Shown here: positions 7,857 through 15,983 of the stretch, piece by piece
Layout of the letters: the number at the start of each line of letters is the position of its first letter
Position numbering within the stretch: position 1 is the first letter of the stretch
From: Prevotellaceae bacterium UBA711
GTDB lineage: Bacteria; Bacteroidota; Bacteroidia; Bacteroidales; Bacteroidaceae
Reading direction: 5' to 3'
Length of the DNA stretch: 30,549 nucleotides
Assembly (NCBI GenBank): GCA_002297545.1
Contig: DBLZ01000080.1
Coordinates: forward strand, 1-30,549
Program-made: the position numbers and the translations under genes
The notes under the pieces: generated by a model
Databases searched by the model: none
Told to the model about the DNA's origin: nothing
The model's input: only the letters and a program-made list of their open reading frames with translations

Positions 7857-10715
7857 CTAACGATCCTTGAGGTTGGGTATGGCGACCTCCATAATGCTGG
7901 CGGAGCCGGCTGTCAGGAGGATACGCAGGTCGCTGGCGGTGGTGCCATGGAACTGTATTTTGGCGGGCTTGTCACTTGTGGATGCTTTGCCTTTGTAGAC
8001 GGTGAGGAACTGGCCTCCGCCTCCGGAGAGCTGAACTTCGAATGCGGCATCCTTGGTATTGGCCCATAGGATGGAGATTTCATTGGTTTGCGCCTCTTCG
8101 TTAATGGCAAAGGTGAGGTAGTCGCCGGCTTTGCCTTGCCAGCCGGTGGAGCTGTTCTTGTCAAGGACATTCCGGGCCGTGGGATTGTTGTTTCCGGCCA
8201 TCACGGGCACCGTCTTTGTGGCGGGTTTCTTTGCCAGAGCCGCCGAACCGTGAGGTACTACCTCCATCGAGCTTTTCAGACGGATGTCGGCGGATGAGGC
8301 TCCGATCATGATGGAGAATGTGCCCGGCTCCACCACCCAATGGTTGTCCTCGTTGAGAAGCTGGAGGTCGCGGGGTAGGATGGTAAAGGTGACAGTCTTG
8401 GACTCTCCCGGGAGGAGGTGGATGCGTTCAAAGCCTCGGAGCGACTTCTCGTAGGTGGTGACTGAGCTGACATCGTCGCGGATGTACAGTTGAACCACCT
8501 CGTCGCCCGCCCGCTGTCCGGTGTTCTTCACGCGACAGCTGACGGTCAGTTCTTGCTTGTCTGTGATGGCCGGTGCGGACAGAGCGATGTCGGAGTACTC
8601 GAAAGTGGTGTAACTCAGGCCGTATCCGAAGGGATATAGCGGTCCGTTGATGCGGGACTGATTGCCCTTGGGGCCACGGTTGCGGCCTCCGTCCACCTGC
8701 GATGCCGGCTTGTAGGGGAAGTTGAGCGGTATCTGCCCTACGGTCTTGGGAAAGGTGACGGTGAGCTTGCCGCCGGGATTGTAGTCACCGAAGAGCACCT
8801 CGGCAATGGCCTTGCCGCCGTATGCTCCGGGATACCATGCCTCCAGAATGGCGGGAACAAACTTGTCCGCCCAGTTGATTGACAGGGGACGTCCGTTGAT
8901 GAGGACGAGAACCACGGGCTTGCCTGTGCCCATCACTGCCTGCAGAAGTTCCAGTTGGCGGCCGGGCAGGTCGAGGCTGGTGCGGGATTTGTTTTCGCCA
9001 CAGGTGCGCTGACCGCCACCCAGCACTACGACGGCCACATCGCTCCGGGCCGCATTCTCCACGGCCTTGGCAATCTCTGTCTGTTCGGCATCTGTCAGGG
9101 GATAGCGTATAATCTCGGACTCCGGCCAGTTGGCATCCACCAGGTCGCAGCCTTTGGTGTAGACGACCTCGGCGCTGTCGCCAACCCTCGTGCTGATGCC
9201 TTCCAGAACGGTGGTGACGTCCACTGCCAAAGGTCCGTAGTGGGTGAGGGCGAAAGAGTTTTCGTCGGCATTGGGGCCACAGACTGCGATGCGCTTGATG
9301 GGGCCGAGTTCGAGTGGCAACGTTTGCTTGTCGTTCTTCAGCAGGACGATGGATTCCCGTGAGGCCTGCAGGGCCACTGCCTGGTTCTCCTTGCTGTTCA
9401 CTTCTGTGTCGGCTTGCCTGAGGTCGGTCTGATAGGGGCTGTCGAAGAGCCCTATGAGGAACTTTACGCGCAGGATGTCGCGTACGCGGTCATCGATGGT
9501 GCTCATGCTGATGGAGCCCTCGCTGATGAGTTCGCGCAGCGGCATGACGAAGGACTCGGGCGAGCGGAACGTGCAGCGTACATTCAGCCCGGCCTCTATG
9601 CTTTGGCGCACGGCTTCTTTCATGTCTTTGGCCGTGTGGTGCTTGCTGTAGAGATATTCCAGAGCATCGCTGTCCGACACCACGTAGCCACGGAAACCCA
9701 TGGTGCCGCGTAGGCAGGTAGTGAGCCAGTAGTGACTGCTCTGTATGGGGAAGCCGTCGTAGTCGTTGTATGAGCTCATTACGCCAAGTATGCCTGCCTC
9801 GCGGATTACGCGGGTGAAGGTGTAGGCATGGATGTTCTCTATCTCTCGTGGGGACATCTGCGGGTCCACGCGTGCAAACCCCTCGCGTGCGCCCTTGTTG
9901 TTGCTGTAGGCTATGAAGTGCTTTGCCGTGGCCGCCACCTGCATGTCCGTCTGCATGCCCTTGGCCATGGATACGCCCAGTTCGGCCACCAGATAGGGAC
10001 TCTCGCCATAGACCTCCTCATAGCGTCCCCAGCGTTGGTCGCGTCCCACGTCCAGGATGGGGGCATAGACATTGGTGTAACCCAGCAAGCGCGCCTCGCG
10101 GCCGGTGATGCGGCCCACCCGGTGTATGAGGTCGCGGTCCCAGGTGTGGCCGAGGCCGAGTTGTGTTGGGAAGTTGGTGGCTATGTAGCTTTCCACGCCG
10201 CGTATGCCTTCGTTGGTGAAGTCTGTGGGGATGCCCAGGCGCGTTTCTTCCACAAAGAAGCGTTGCACCTCGTTCAAGGCCCAGGCGTGGCGCGATGCCG
10301 GCCATACGAAGGGATTGTCTGATGGGGGCAGTCCCCACTGCCGGAAACCGTTCAGGTGTTCGTCTATGGCGCCCATGCCATCCTTCCAGAGTTTTTCCTT
10401 CCACTCGGGTGTTGGCAGGTCGTCGTTCAGCACACGCTTATAGCCATAGAGCGTGACCATCTGGCAGGTCTTCTCCTCCATGGTCATCTGCGACAGGAGG
10501 TCTTCCACACGGGCCTCCACGGCCGCCGTGGGGTCTTCGTAGGTGTCCTTTCTTCCGTTCTTGTTGAAGTCTATCCATCCCTTTCTGTACATGGAGTGCC
10601 TGGGACGGTAGGTCACGAGATTTTTGTCCGCAGGGATACGTGGGTCGGCTTGTGTCTGTGCCTGTCCCTCGACGCATGCCAGGGTCAGCAAGCCTGCAAA
10701 TATCCATTTGTTCAT
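7857..10715 (-). CDS. Secreted glycoside hydrolase family 3 (beta-glucosidase/beta-xylosidase type)
   Basis: 952 residues. Residues 1-20 are a signal peptide (MNKWIFAGLLTLACVEGQAQ), so the enzyme is exported, probably to the periplasm. Residues 49-60 (DFNKNGRKDTYE) form an EF-hand-like loop, probably binding calcium, as seen in related Bacteroidetes enzymes. The GH3 N-terminal barrel spans about 65-425; YVVSDSD contains the predicted nucleophile D348, and KHFIAYSNNKG is the conserved substrate-site segment. The GH3 C-terminal domain follows (about 455-690), then a fibronectin-III-like domain (about 715-815) and a C-terminal F5/8-type (discoidin-like) module from about residue 845, which may bind carbohydrate. 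It cleaves non-reducing beta-linked sugars; the exact substrate (glucoside, xyloside or other) cannot be told. It stands apart from any SusC/SusD pair. No -7 box was found upstream. Confidence 0.93.
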   Translation of the reverse strand: MNKWIFAGLLTLACVEGQAQTQADPRIPADKNLVTYRPRHSMYRKGWIDFNKNGRKDTYEDPTAAVEARVEDLLSQMTMEEKTCQMVTLYGYKRVLNDDLPTPEWKEKLWKDGMGAIDEHLNGFRQWGLPPSDNPFVWPASRHAWALNEVQRFFVEETRLGIPTDFTNEGIRGVESYIATNFPTQLGLGHTWDRDLIHRVGRITGREARLLGYTNVYAPILDVGRDQRWGRYEEVYGESPYLVAELGVSMAKGMQTDMQVAATAKHFIAYSNNKGAREGFARVDPQMSPREIENIHAYTFTRVIREAGILGVMSSYNDYDGFPIQSSHYWLTTCLRGTMGFRGYVVSDSDALEYLYSKHHTAKDMKEAVRQSIEAGLNVRCTFRSPESFVMPLRELISEGSISMSTIDDRVRDILRVKFLIGLFDSPYQTDLRQADTEVNSKENQAVALQASRESIVLLKNDKQTLPLELGPIKRIAVCGPNADENSFALTHYGPLAVDVTTVLEGISTRVGDSAEVVYTKGCDLVDANWPESEIIRYPLTDAEQTEIAKAVENAARSDVAVVVLGGGQRTCGENKSRTSLDLPGRQLELLQAVMGTGKPVVLVLINGRPLSINWADKFVPAILEAWYPGAYGGKAIAEVLFGDYNPGGKLTVTFPKTVGQIPLNFPYKPASQVDGGRNRGPKGNQSRINGPLYPFGYGLSYTTFEYSDIALSAPAITDKQELTVSCRVKNTGQRAGDEVVQLYIRDDVSSVTTYEKSLRGFERIHLLPGESKTVTFTILPRDLQLLNEDNHWVVEPGTFSIMIGASSADIRLKSSMEVVPHGSAALAKKPATKTVPVMAGNNNPTARNVLDKNSSTGWQGKAGDYLTFAINEEAQTNEISILWANTKDAAFEVQLSGGGGQFLTVYKGKASTSDKPAKIQFHGTTASDLRILLTAGSASIMEVAIPNLKDR

Positions 10716-10775
10716 GGCGTGATATGGTATGGTTTAGAGTTATGGTTTGTATGATGCAGGTAGGGCGGTTACGCA

Positions 10776-10818
10776 CATGCCCCCTCCGGGTTAATTGCTG
10801 TAACCGTGAGGGGGCATG
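10776..10818 (-). terminator. Strong hairpin after the DUF5606 gene
   Basis: CATGCCCCCTC at 10776-10786 pairs perfectly with GAGGGGGCATG at 10808-10818. An inner GGTTA/TAACC stem extends it, with one-base bulges and a small loop. It lies 34 bp past the DUF5606 stop and 60 bp before the hydrolase start. No T-run follows on either strand, so it may act as a partial terminator or an RNA-end stabiliser. Confidence 0.55.
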
Positions 10819-10852
10819 ACTACGCTATGTGGAGGGCATGGCGGCATGATGC

Positions 10853-11275
10853 TTACTCTGCTGCCTCCTCCGGTTGCTTGGGTTCTTCAAAGTCGGTGAT
10901 ACCGTTCTCAATCAGAATGTTGTACCACTGGATGAGCTTTTTCATGTCGTTGGGGTAGACACGGTCGCGGTCGTAGTTTGGCAGGGCTTTGGCCATGAAC
11001 TCGGCCAGCTCCTCGCGTGATGCCTTACGGTAGTCTATGGCAGTGGTCTTGCCGCCTTCCATATTGAAGATGGTTTGCAGTACGCGACGCAATGGCACTT
11101 CCTCTTCATCAGTGTACATGGCAATGTCTGCCAGGGAGATGATCTTGTCGGTGCCGAAAGCCGGCATGCGCTTCTTTTGGGCGTCGAGTGTCTCCACGAT
11201 GAGACTGCGGTTACCACGGTTTACCAGGCGGAAAAGACCTGGCTTGCCGGCGATGGCGAGAATTGTTTCAAGCAT
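10853..11275 (-). CDS. DUF5606 family protein (conserved in Bacteroidetes)
   Basis: 140 residues. The N-terminus MLETILAIAGKPGLFRLVNR matches my recollection of the DUF5606 pattern (short I-x-G-K-P-G-L opening followed by a small beta-rich domain). Residues 1-70 look beta-rich; 75-125 look helical, with DYRKASREELAEFMAKALPNYDRDRV; the tail is acidic (EEPKQPEEAAE). No signal peptide, membrane segment or catalytic motif is visible, so it is probably cytoplasmic. It follows coaE by 197 bp on the same strand, an arrangement I expect in Bacteroidales but could not check here. The biochemical function is unknown. Confidence 0.85.
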   Translation of the reverse strand: MLETILAIAGKPGLFRLVNRGNRSLIVETLDAQKKRMPAFGTDKIISLADIAMYTDEEEVPLRRVLQTIFNMEGGKTTAIDYRKASREELAEFMAKALPNYDRDRVYPNDMKKLIQWYNILIENGITDFEEPKQPEEAAE

Positions 11276-11472
11276 TGTTCTTCTGTTGGTTTAGTTTCCT
11301 TCAAAGCCTGCCCTGCCCATATCATGCCTTTCGTCGTGGGAGAATGAACAAGGTGCGCTCCGCAGGAAGATGGTTTATGTTATGTGTATGTTCTCTGTCG
11401 TCTTGTATGTTTGGCGTGGCACTCCGTGGAATGCCATTGTCCGAGGTGTGTGTTGCGTGGCATCACGGATGC
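11276..11472. other. Gap between coaE and the DUF5606 gene
   Basis: No gene or TAnnTTTG box is seen on the minus strand. A perfect 6-bp hairpin GGCATC-ACG-GATGCC (11459-11473) abuts the coaE stop, and an imperfect palindrome TGGCACTCC/GGAATGCCA lies near 11428-11447. These may be weak termination or processing signals. Confidence 0.4.
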
Positions 11473-11991
11473 CTATACATTATTTATTATTATATGGGGG
11501 CAGGGGTATTCCGTCTGCCTTGCCATGCGTGCAAGAATCTGCTCGCGGGTTGCCCCGTCGCGCTGCATGGCACGTAGGATGCGCGTTTCCAAGGGGGCGT
11601 CCACCCGTATTACCTTGTCTACGACCTTGTCTATCCCGCTTTCGGCCAGAAGGGCAGTCTCTATTGCCACCACCGGTGTGGTCTGCCGGCTTGCCCAGCA
11701 AAGAAAGTCTTCCATGACTATCGGGTGCACCAAGGCATTCACCTTGCGGGCATTTTCCTCGTTGGCAAATATGAAAGATGCCAGCATAGACTTGTTCAGG
11801 TGCCCGTCGGCATCGTAGACGTCGCATCCAACCATGTCTGTCAGACCTTGGTGTATCCGGGGCGATTCTTCGTTGAGCCGTTTGGCATTGCTGTCCGAGT
11901 CGTACACCGGAATGCCCAGCAACTGTGACATCTGCCGTGCCACGTAGCTCTTCCCGCTGCCTATGCCGCCTGTTATTGCCAACTTTATCAT
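11473..11991 (-). CDS. coaE: dephospho-CoA kinase (CoaE), short C-terminus
   Basis: Catalyses the last step of CoA synthesis, phosphorylating the 3'-hydroxyl of dephospho-CoA. The P-loop GGIGSGKS is at residues 8-15, followed by the family's D-S-D region (YDSDSNAKRL), the HP-x-V motif in LVHPIVMEDF, and the lid RMARQ-like helix (ILARMARQ). The ATG overlaps the ybbR stop (ATGA), which fixes the start. At 172 residues it is about 25-30 shorter than most members. It stops after HIIINNV, where the family normally continues with N-D/N-G-x-x-x-x-L and a final helix. The last codons lie in an AT-rich stretch unlike the rest of the gene. The core active site is intact, so it may still work. Confidence 0.92.
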   Translation of the reverse strand: MIKLAITGGIGSGKSYVARQMSQLLGIPVYDSDSNAKRLNEESPRIHQGLTDMVGCDVYDADGHLNKSMLASFIFANEENARKVNALVHPIVMEDFLCWASRQTTPVVAIETALLAESGIDKVVDKVIRVDAPLETRILRAMQRDGATREQILARMARQTEYPCPHIIINNV

Positions 11992-13070
11992 GAAGCCTTC
12001 CTCCGCTTGGATTTCTGCCTGTCTCCGAGGGATGGTTCCTCTTTGTCTTCTGTCGTCTCTGCCGACGGCATGTATTCCAGCAGGTAGTCTATTTCGCGAG
12101 GGTAGATGCGCACGTTGGAGACTCCATGGGGTATGGACTTCAATTGCAGGGTGAACTTCTGCCTGTCGTTGTTGTATAGTTCCTCGTATGTGGCCACCAG
12201 TGCAAAGCTGTCCGGTTTGATCTTTGCTGCATCGGAAGCTCCTACTCTGTATTTGATGGTGACCTTGGCCGGGAAGGTCTTCAAGCGGATGTCTGCCGGG
12301 AAATTGAGTCCCACTACAGGGACGCTGACGGTCTGCTCCGTATAGTAGTCCACATGTGCCGTCAACTGTATGGCCTCGGGTATTGACTTCATGCCTACCA
12401 CCGACACCAGGGGAATGTTGTATGTGCCCGTCTTGGTGAGCCCGGTGATGTCGTGGCGCACCGTATAGGCATACCGCATGGTGTCCAGTATGGTTGACGG
12501 GGCATAGACCATGACGCTATCCGGATTGATGGTCACCTTCTGCAGGTAGTTCTGCCGTACGGTGGATATGCTGCCGGTGTATTTCACGGGCAGACGGCGG
12601 CACACACCTCGGTTGTAATGAAACTCAAACTTGCTGGGGCGCAGCTGCTGAACCTGTGTGGAGGAAAGCATCTGCTGCTGGAATGCTCGTTGTATGTCGG
12701 CGGGGGAGACGGTGATTTTTCCTGCTGCTGAGCCATTGTCGTAGACGGAAAAGTCCAGACGTATGGGCGTGAGCGACTTGCTCCGTTGCATGTAGTGGAA
12801 GAGGTTGGTGCCACGGTCGCGCACTGTCACCGATACTTCGGAGGGCAGTGGCGATGTTATGATGGTGCCGTCCGGTACGCCCACAAGCTCCAGCGGTACA
12901 CGTATGTCGGCTTCGAATGTGTCGTTCAGTTTCTGTAGTAACCAGAAGCCGAGGCTCACGACAAAGAAGAAGGCAAAAAGCAACATGTCCCTGCCCTTTT
13001 CGCGGAGCAGGGATGTCAGCCCCCATACGGCACGCCTCTTACCTGTTCTGATCTGTCTGGGCAGTTGCAT
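11988..13070 (-). CDS. YbbR-domain membrane-anchored protein
   Basis: 360 residues from the ATG at 13070; another ATG 7 codons upstream (13091) is possible. Either start overlaps the end of yajC (32 bp for 13070). A single membrane segment, about residues 29-48 (MLLFAFFFVVSLGFWLLQKL), follows a basic N-terminus. The rest would lie outside the membrane and contains YbbR-like beta repeats (for example EADIRVPLELVGVPDG and FPADIRLKTFPAKVTIKY). The tail is rich in acidic then basic residues (ETTEDKEEPSLGDRQKSKRR). YbbR proteins in Firmicutes (CdaR) regulate diadenylate cyclase CdaA, but no cyclase gene is adjacent here, so that role is only a family hint. It sits between yajC and coaE in the nusB operon. 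Confidence 0.9.
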   Translation of the reverse strand: MQLPRQIRTGKRRAVWGLTSLLREKGRDMLLFAFFFVVSLGFWLLQKLNDTFEADIRVPLELVGVPDGTIITSPLPSEVSVTVRDRGTNLFHYMQRSKSLTPIRLDFSVYDNGSAAGKITVSPADIQRAFQQQMLSSTQVQQLRPSKFEFHYNRGVCRRLPVKYTGSISTVRQNYLQKVTINPDSVMVYAPSTILDTMRYAYTVRHDITGLTKTGTYNIPLVSVVGMKSIPEAIQLTAHVDYYTEQTVSVPVVGLNFPADIRLKTFPAKVTIKYRVGASDAAKIKPDSFALVATYEELYNNDRQKFTLQLKSIPHGVSNVRIYPREIDYLLEYMPSAETTEDKEEPSLGDRQKSKRRKAS

Positions 13071-13341
13071 AGACGCTGTTGCGGTCCACACGTATGTTCA
13101 CTCCCTTGGCTATCTCTATGACGAGCACGTTGTCGGCCTCGTCTATGGAGCGCACTTCGCCATATATGCCGCCTGCGGTCACCACACGGGAACCGATGGT
13201 GATGGACTTGCGGAAGTTCGAGATCTCCTTCTGTCTGTTGCGCTGAGGGCGGAAGATGAAGAACCAGAAGATGACGCCTATGAGCACCCACATTACTATC
13301 ATGGGCAGGCTGGATTGCTGTGCTGCGATAATCTGAACCAT
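13039..13341 (-). CDS. yajC: YajC, preprotein translocase accessory subunit
   Basis: 100 residues. One membrane helix at about 12-31 (LPMIVMWVLIGVIFWFFIFR) is followed by the family signature RPQRNRQKE, a basic turn after the helix. The small cytoplasmic domain contains GSRVVTAGGIYGEVRSID and VLVIEIAKGVNIRVDR, typical YajC strands. The protein associates with SecDF and SecYEG at the inner membrane. It begins 113 bp after nusB; no separate promoter is seen in the gap, so it is probably cotranscribed. The 3' end overlaps the start of ybbR. Confidence 0.95.
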   Translation of the reverse strand: MVQIIAAQQSSLPMIVMWVLIGVIFWFFIFRPQRNRQKEISNFRKSITIGSRVVTAGGIYGEVRSIDEADNVLVIEIAKGVNIRVDRNSVYATAQTDQNR

Positions 13342-13454
13342 ATGTTTTTCTGCTTGATTTTGTTTGCTGATGTGTTGTTGTGTGCTGTCTTTCCTTGTGC
13401 CCTTCCCTGTGGTTGACCGGAGCTACCGGCCGATTGCCATGGAGAGGATGGGGG

Positions 13455-14381
13455 TCAGGCGGTTTTCTCCAATTTGTGTTCTGCAATGAGCTTCTTGCTG
13501 ATGTTGTCCAGCGTGGCGTTGATATAGCGTGCGCTGTTTGGTGTGCTGTAGCTCTTGGCAATTTCGATATACTCGTTGATTGACACAGACAGTGGAATGG
13601 ACGGGAAGGATGTGATCTCGGCCAAGGCCACCTGCATGATGATGCGATCCATCAGCGCTACGCGGTCCACATCCCAGTTGCGGGTGTTCTGGGCAATGAG
13701 ATCCTTGTAGTACTTCGCGCCGTTCAATGTCTGAGACATGAGCTTCTTGGCGTATTCCAACTCCTCTTCATCTCTGAATTCCGGCAGCAGGGGATGGTCA
13801 TCCTTGCTTGTCGGCGAGAACTTGTTTATGGTCTTCAGTACAAAAGTGTCTATGATGAAGCGGTCGTCGTTCCAATATATGTTGACGTCCTCCAGTAGGT
13901 CGTCCAAAGCGTCGTTGTCGATAATGATGTGGCGATATATCTTGCGCCACAACTCGCGGTCTTCGTCGTAGCTGTCCACGTTGCTTTCCATGTACTCGCG
14001 GAAGAAGTCGCTATCCACCACCTTATTATAAAGCGAGCGCACGAACTCCTCCTCGTTGGCCCAGTCCAGCCGTTGGTTTTTGCGATTGTCCTGCAATTGC
14101 CGGTTGCTTTCCAGCTGCAGCATGAAGCGGTTGTCCACAAACTTGCGGCTGGGCTGCGGCAATCCCAAACGTGTGGCACGGCTTGCCTGTGCTTCATAAG
14201 CGCGCAGAGCCAGCCGCGAAATATCCACCATCAAGGTGAGCATCGTATTGTACAAATCATATGCTGTGCCCAAGCTGCTCAATAGAATGTTCACGCCATC
14301 ATCGGGCCGATGCACGTCGTTAAGGCTGTAGGCATAGGCTACCTGCACAGTCTTGATTCGGATTAGTTTACGATTTATCAT
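13455..14381 (-). CDS. nusB: Transcription antitermination factor NusB (long Bacteroidetes form)
   Basis: NusB binds rRNA leader boxA RNA with NusE (S10) to prevent premature termination. The 308-residue product is about twice the E. coli length. The classical helical NusB domain is at the C-terminus (about 190-300: WDVDRVALMDRIIMQVALAEI, then VSINEYIEIAKSYSTPNSARYINATLDNI). The N-terminal half is an extra helical region starting MINRKLIRIKTVQVAYAYS, which itself resembles the RNA-binding start of NusB. An upstream ATG at 14405 lies inside the promoter -7 box, so 14381 is the start. It is the first gene of the nusB-yajC-ybbR-coaE run. Confidence 0.93.
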   Translation of the reverse strand: MINRKLIRIKTVQVAYAYSLNDVHRPDDGVNILLSSLGTAYDLYNTMLTLMVDISRLALRAYEAQASRATRLGLPQPSRKFVDNRFMLQLESNRQLQDNRKNQRLDWANEEEFVRSLYNKVVDSDFFREYMESNVDSYDEDRELWRKIYRHIIIDNDALDDLLEDVNIYWNDDRFIIDTFVLKTINKFSPTSKDDHPLLPEFRDEEELEYAKKLMSQTLNGAKYYKDLIAQNTRNWDVDRVALMDRIIMQVALAEITSFPSIPLSVSINEYIEIAKSYSTPNSARYINATLDNISKKLIAEHKLEKTA

Positions 14382-14402
14382 AAGAACGATATATAAAGCG
14401 CA

Positions 14403-14434
14403 CAAAGGTACTCATTTTCCTGCATTGAAGCAAG
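14403..14434 (-). promoter_or_regulatory. nusB operon promoter
   Basis: On the minus strand the -7 box is TACCTTTG (14403-14410), a perfect TAnnTTTG match. CTTG (14431-14434) sits 20 bp upstream, close to the TTTG -33 element. Transcription would start near 14396, about 15 nt before the nusB ATG. Confidence 0.75.
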
Positions 14435-14489
14435 CTCTGGACACAAAAACGCCATATTTGCGGCCTTTTGAGACGGAAACCTCCTGTCT

Positions 14490-14523
14490 GTTGTCGCCAA
14501 TTCAGCTTTTTTGCTTACCTTTG
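14490..14523 (+). promoter_or_regulatory. rplY promoter
   Basis: TACCTTTG at 14516-14523 is a perfect -7 box; GTTG at 14490-14493 is a plausible -33 element with 22 bp between them. The predicted start near 14530 gives a leader of about 75 nt before rplY. It is divergent from the nusB promoter, 82 bp apart. Confidence 0.7.
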
Positions 14524-14605
14524 CAGTCGCTTATTTGAGCCCGTGTGATGGCGAATTAGGCAAGACACTTAATTTAGAGTAACACATTTATCAACACACA
14601 ACAAA

Positions 14606-15205
14606 ATGAAAAGTATCGATGTAAAGGGCACAGCCCGCACAGCTACCGGCAAGAAAGCAACTCGTGAACTCCGCAAGAGCGGCCTCATTCCTTGCAACCT
14701 TTATGGTGAGAAGCGTGGCGAGAACGGTCTGCCCGTAGCTATCAACTTCACTGTTACCGCCGCAGAGGTGCGTAACCTGGTGTATTCTCCCGACATCTAC
14801 AGTGTAAATCTGAACATCGACGGCGAGGAGCACACCGCCATCATGAAGGAGCTTCAGTTCCACCCCGTTACAGATCAGTTGCAGCACATCGACTTCTACG
14901 AGATTACTCCCGAGAAGCCCATCGTAATGTCAGTGCCCATCAAGCTGAATGGTTTGGCAGAGGGCGTTAAGGCCGGTGGTAAGTTGGCTGCCAGCGTACG
15001 CAACCTGAAGGTGCGCGCTCCTTACACTCAGATCCCCGAGAAGTTGAACATCGATGTTACCAACTTGGGTCTGGGCAAGACCATCAAGGTAGGCGAACTG
15101 AGCTTCGAAGGTCTGGAGCTTGTTACCAGCCCCAGTGTGGTTGTATGTCAGGTTAAGATGACACGTAGCGCAATCAGCGCAATGGCAACTGCTGCAAAGA
15201 AGTAA
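14606..15205 (+). CDS. rplY: 50S ribosomal protein L25 (general stress protein Ctc type)
   Basis: 199 residues. Binds 5S rRNA in the large ribosomal subunit. The N-terminal L25 domain (about 1-95) shows ARTATGKKATRELRKSGLIPCNLYG and the conserved LQFHPVTDQLQHIDFYEI. The C-terminal TL5/Ctc beta domain (about 98-185) has VPIKLNGLAEGVKAGGKLA and IDVTNLGLGKTIKVGEL. The tail is Ala/Lys-rich. The ATG is preceded by an A-rich leader (ACACACAACAAA) without a Shine-Dalgarno sequence. A promoter upstream and a hairpin terminator downstream suggest a transcript that mainly ends after this gene. Confidence 0.97.
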   Translation: MKSIDVKGTARTATGKKATRELRKSGLIPCNLYGEKRGENGLPVAINFTVTAAEVRNLVYSPDIYSVNLNIDGEEHTAIMKELQFHPVTDQLQHIDFYEITPEKPIVMSVPIKLNGLAEGVKAGGKLAASVRNLKVRAPYTQIPEKLNIDVTNLGLGKTIKVGELSFEGLELVTSPSVVVCQVKMTRSAISAMATAAKK

Positions 15206-15270
15206 TGATAGAGATGGCATAATATCGTGTGTACAAGACACATGCATGCCTCTCCGGATAAAGCACAGGA

Positions 15271-15301
15271 ATACGGGTAACGGCCATGCCGTTACCCGTA
15301 T
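15271..15301 (+). terminator. rplY terminator hairpin
   Basis: A perfect 14-bp stem, ATACGGGTAACGGC (15271-15284) pairing with 15288-15301, with a 3-base CAT loop, is followed by TTGCTT. It lies 65 bp after the rplY stop and 119 bp before pth. The T-tract is short. Confidence 0.8.
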
Positions 15302-15419
15302 TTGCTTATGCAACACTTGAATGAACGTCATACACAACCTAAAACTCATCCTTGCTTCCGTCCTTCCACGCCGCTACGGCTGCGCGTCCACGGGTGGCGA
15401 AGGCAAGACAGACACCGAT

Positions 15420-15983
15420 ATGAAATACTTGATTGTAGGCCTGGGCAACATAGGCGACGAATACAGAGGCACGCGCCACAACATAGGCTTCCGCATGGTA
15501 GATGCCTTGGCCGAAACTCAAAACGCCACGTGGCAGGACAAGCGCTATGGCTTTGTGTGTAAGACTCGTGTCAAGAATGCCGAGTTGGTATTGCTGAAGC
15601 CATCCACGTACATGAACCTTTCCGGTAACGCTGTGCGCTATTGGATGCAACAGGAGAATGTGCCTCTCGAGAACCTTCTGATCATAGTCGATGACCTCTC
15701 GCTCCCTGTGGGTACCATACGCATGAAGCAGAACGGTTCGGCTGCCGGCCACAATGGTCTCAAACATATTGCTCAGATGCTTGGCACCGAGGCATATAAC
15801 CGCCTGAAGTTCGGTATAGGCAATGACTATCCGCGTGGCGGACAGGTGGATTTTGTCCTGAGCCGTTTTTCCCCGGATGACAATAAGGTAATAGAGGACA
15901 AGGTGCCGATGGTGTGCGATGCCATCAAGGCCTTCGCACTGAGCGGAATGCAGTTTGCAATGTGTCATTACAACAACAAATGA
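15420..15983 (+). CDS. pth: Peptidyl-tRNA hydrolase
   Basis: Releases peptides from prematurely dropped peptidyl-tRNAs. 187 residues from the ATG at 15420, which begins MKYLIVGLGNIG exactly where the family begins; the frame is open 33 codons further upstream but that part is not family-like. Catalytic and binding residues are visible: N10, H20 (in GTRHN), N66 (in TYMNLSG), D91 (in IIVDDLSLPVG) and N112 (in GHNGL). Its TGA overlaps the ATG of hslR (ATGA), so the two are coupled. No TAnnTTTG box was found between the rplY hairpin and this gene, so readthrough from rplY may supply expression. Confidence 0.96.
   Translation: MKYLIVGLGNIGDEYRGTRHNIGFRMVDALAETQNATWQDKRYGFVCKTRVKNAELVLLKPSTYMNLSGNAVRYWMQQENVPLENLLIIVDDLSLPVGTIRMKQNGSAAGHNGLKHIAQMLGTEAYNRLKFGIGNDYPRGGQVDFVLSRFSPDDNKVIEDKVPMVCDAIKAFALSGMQFAMCHYNNK

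Noticed and set aside
11344..11577. Plus-strand frame with a lipoprotein-like start (MNKVRSAGRW...)
   Set aside because: It runs antisense into the 3' end of coaE, has no family similarity and no promoter; cysteines and hydrophobic residues are by-products of the antisense reading.
15321..15419. N-terminal extension of Pth starting at 15321
   Set aside because: The family begins precisely at MKYLIVGLGN (15420); the extension has no signal peptide role or similarity.
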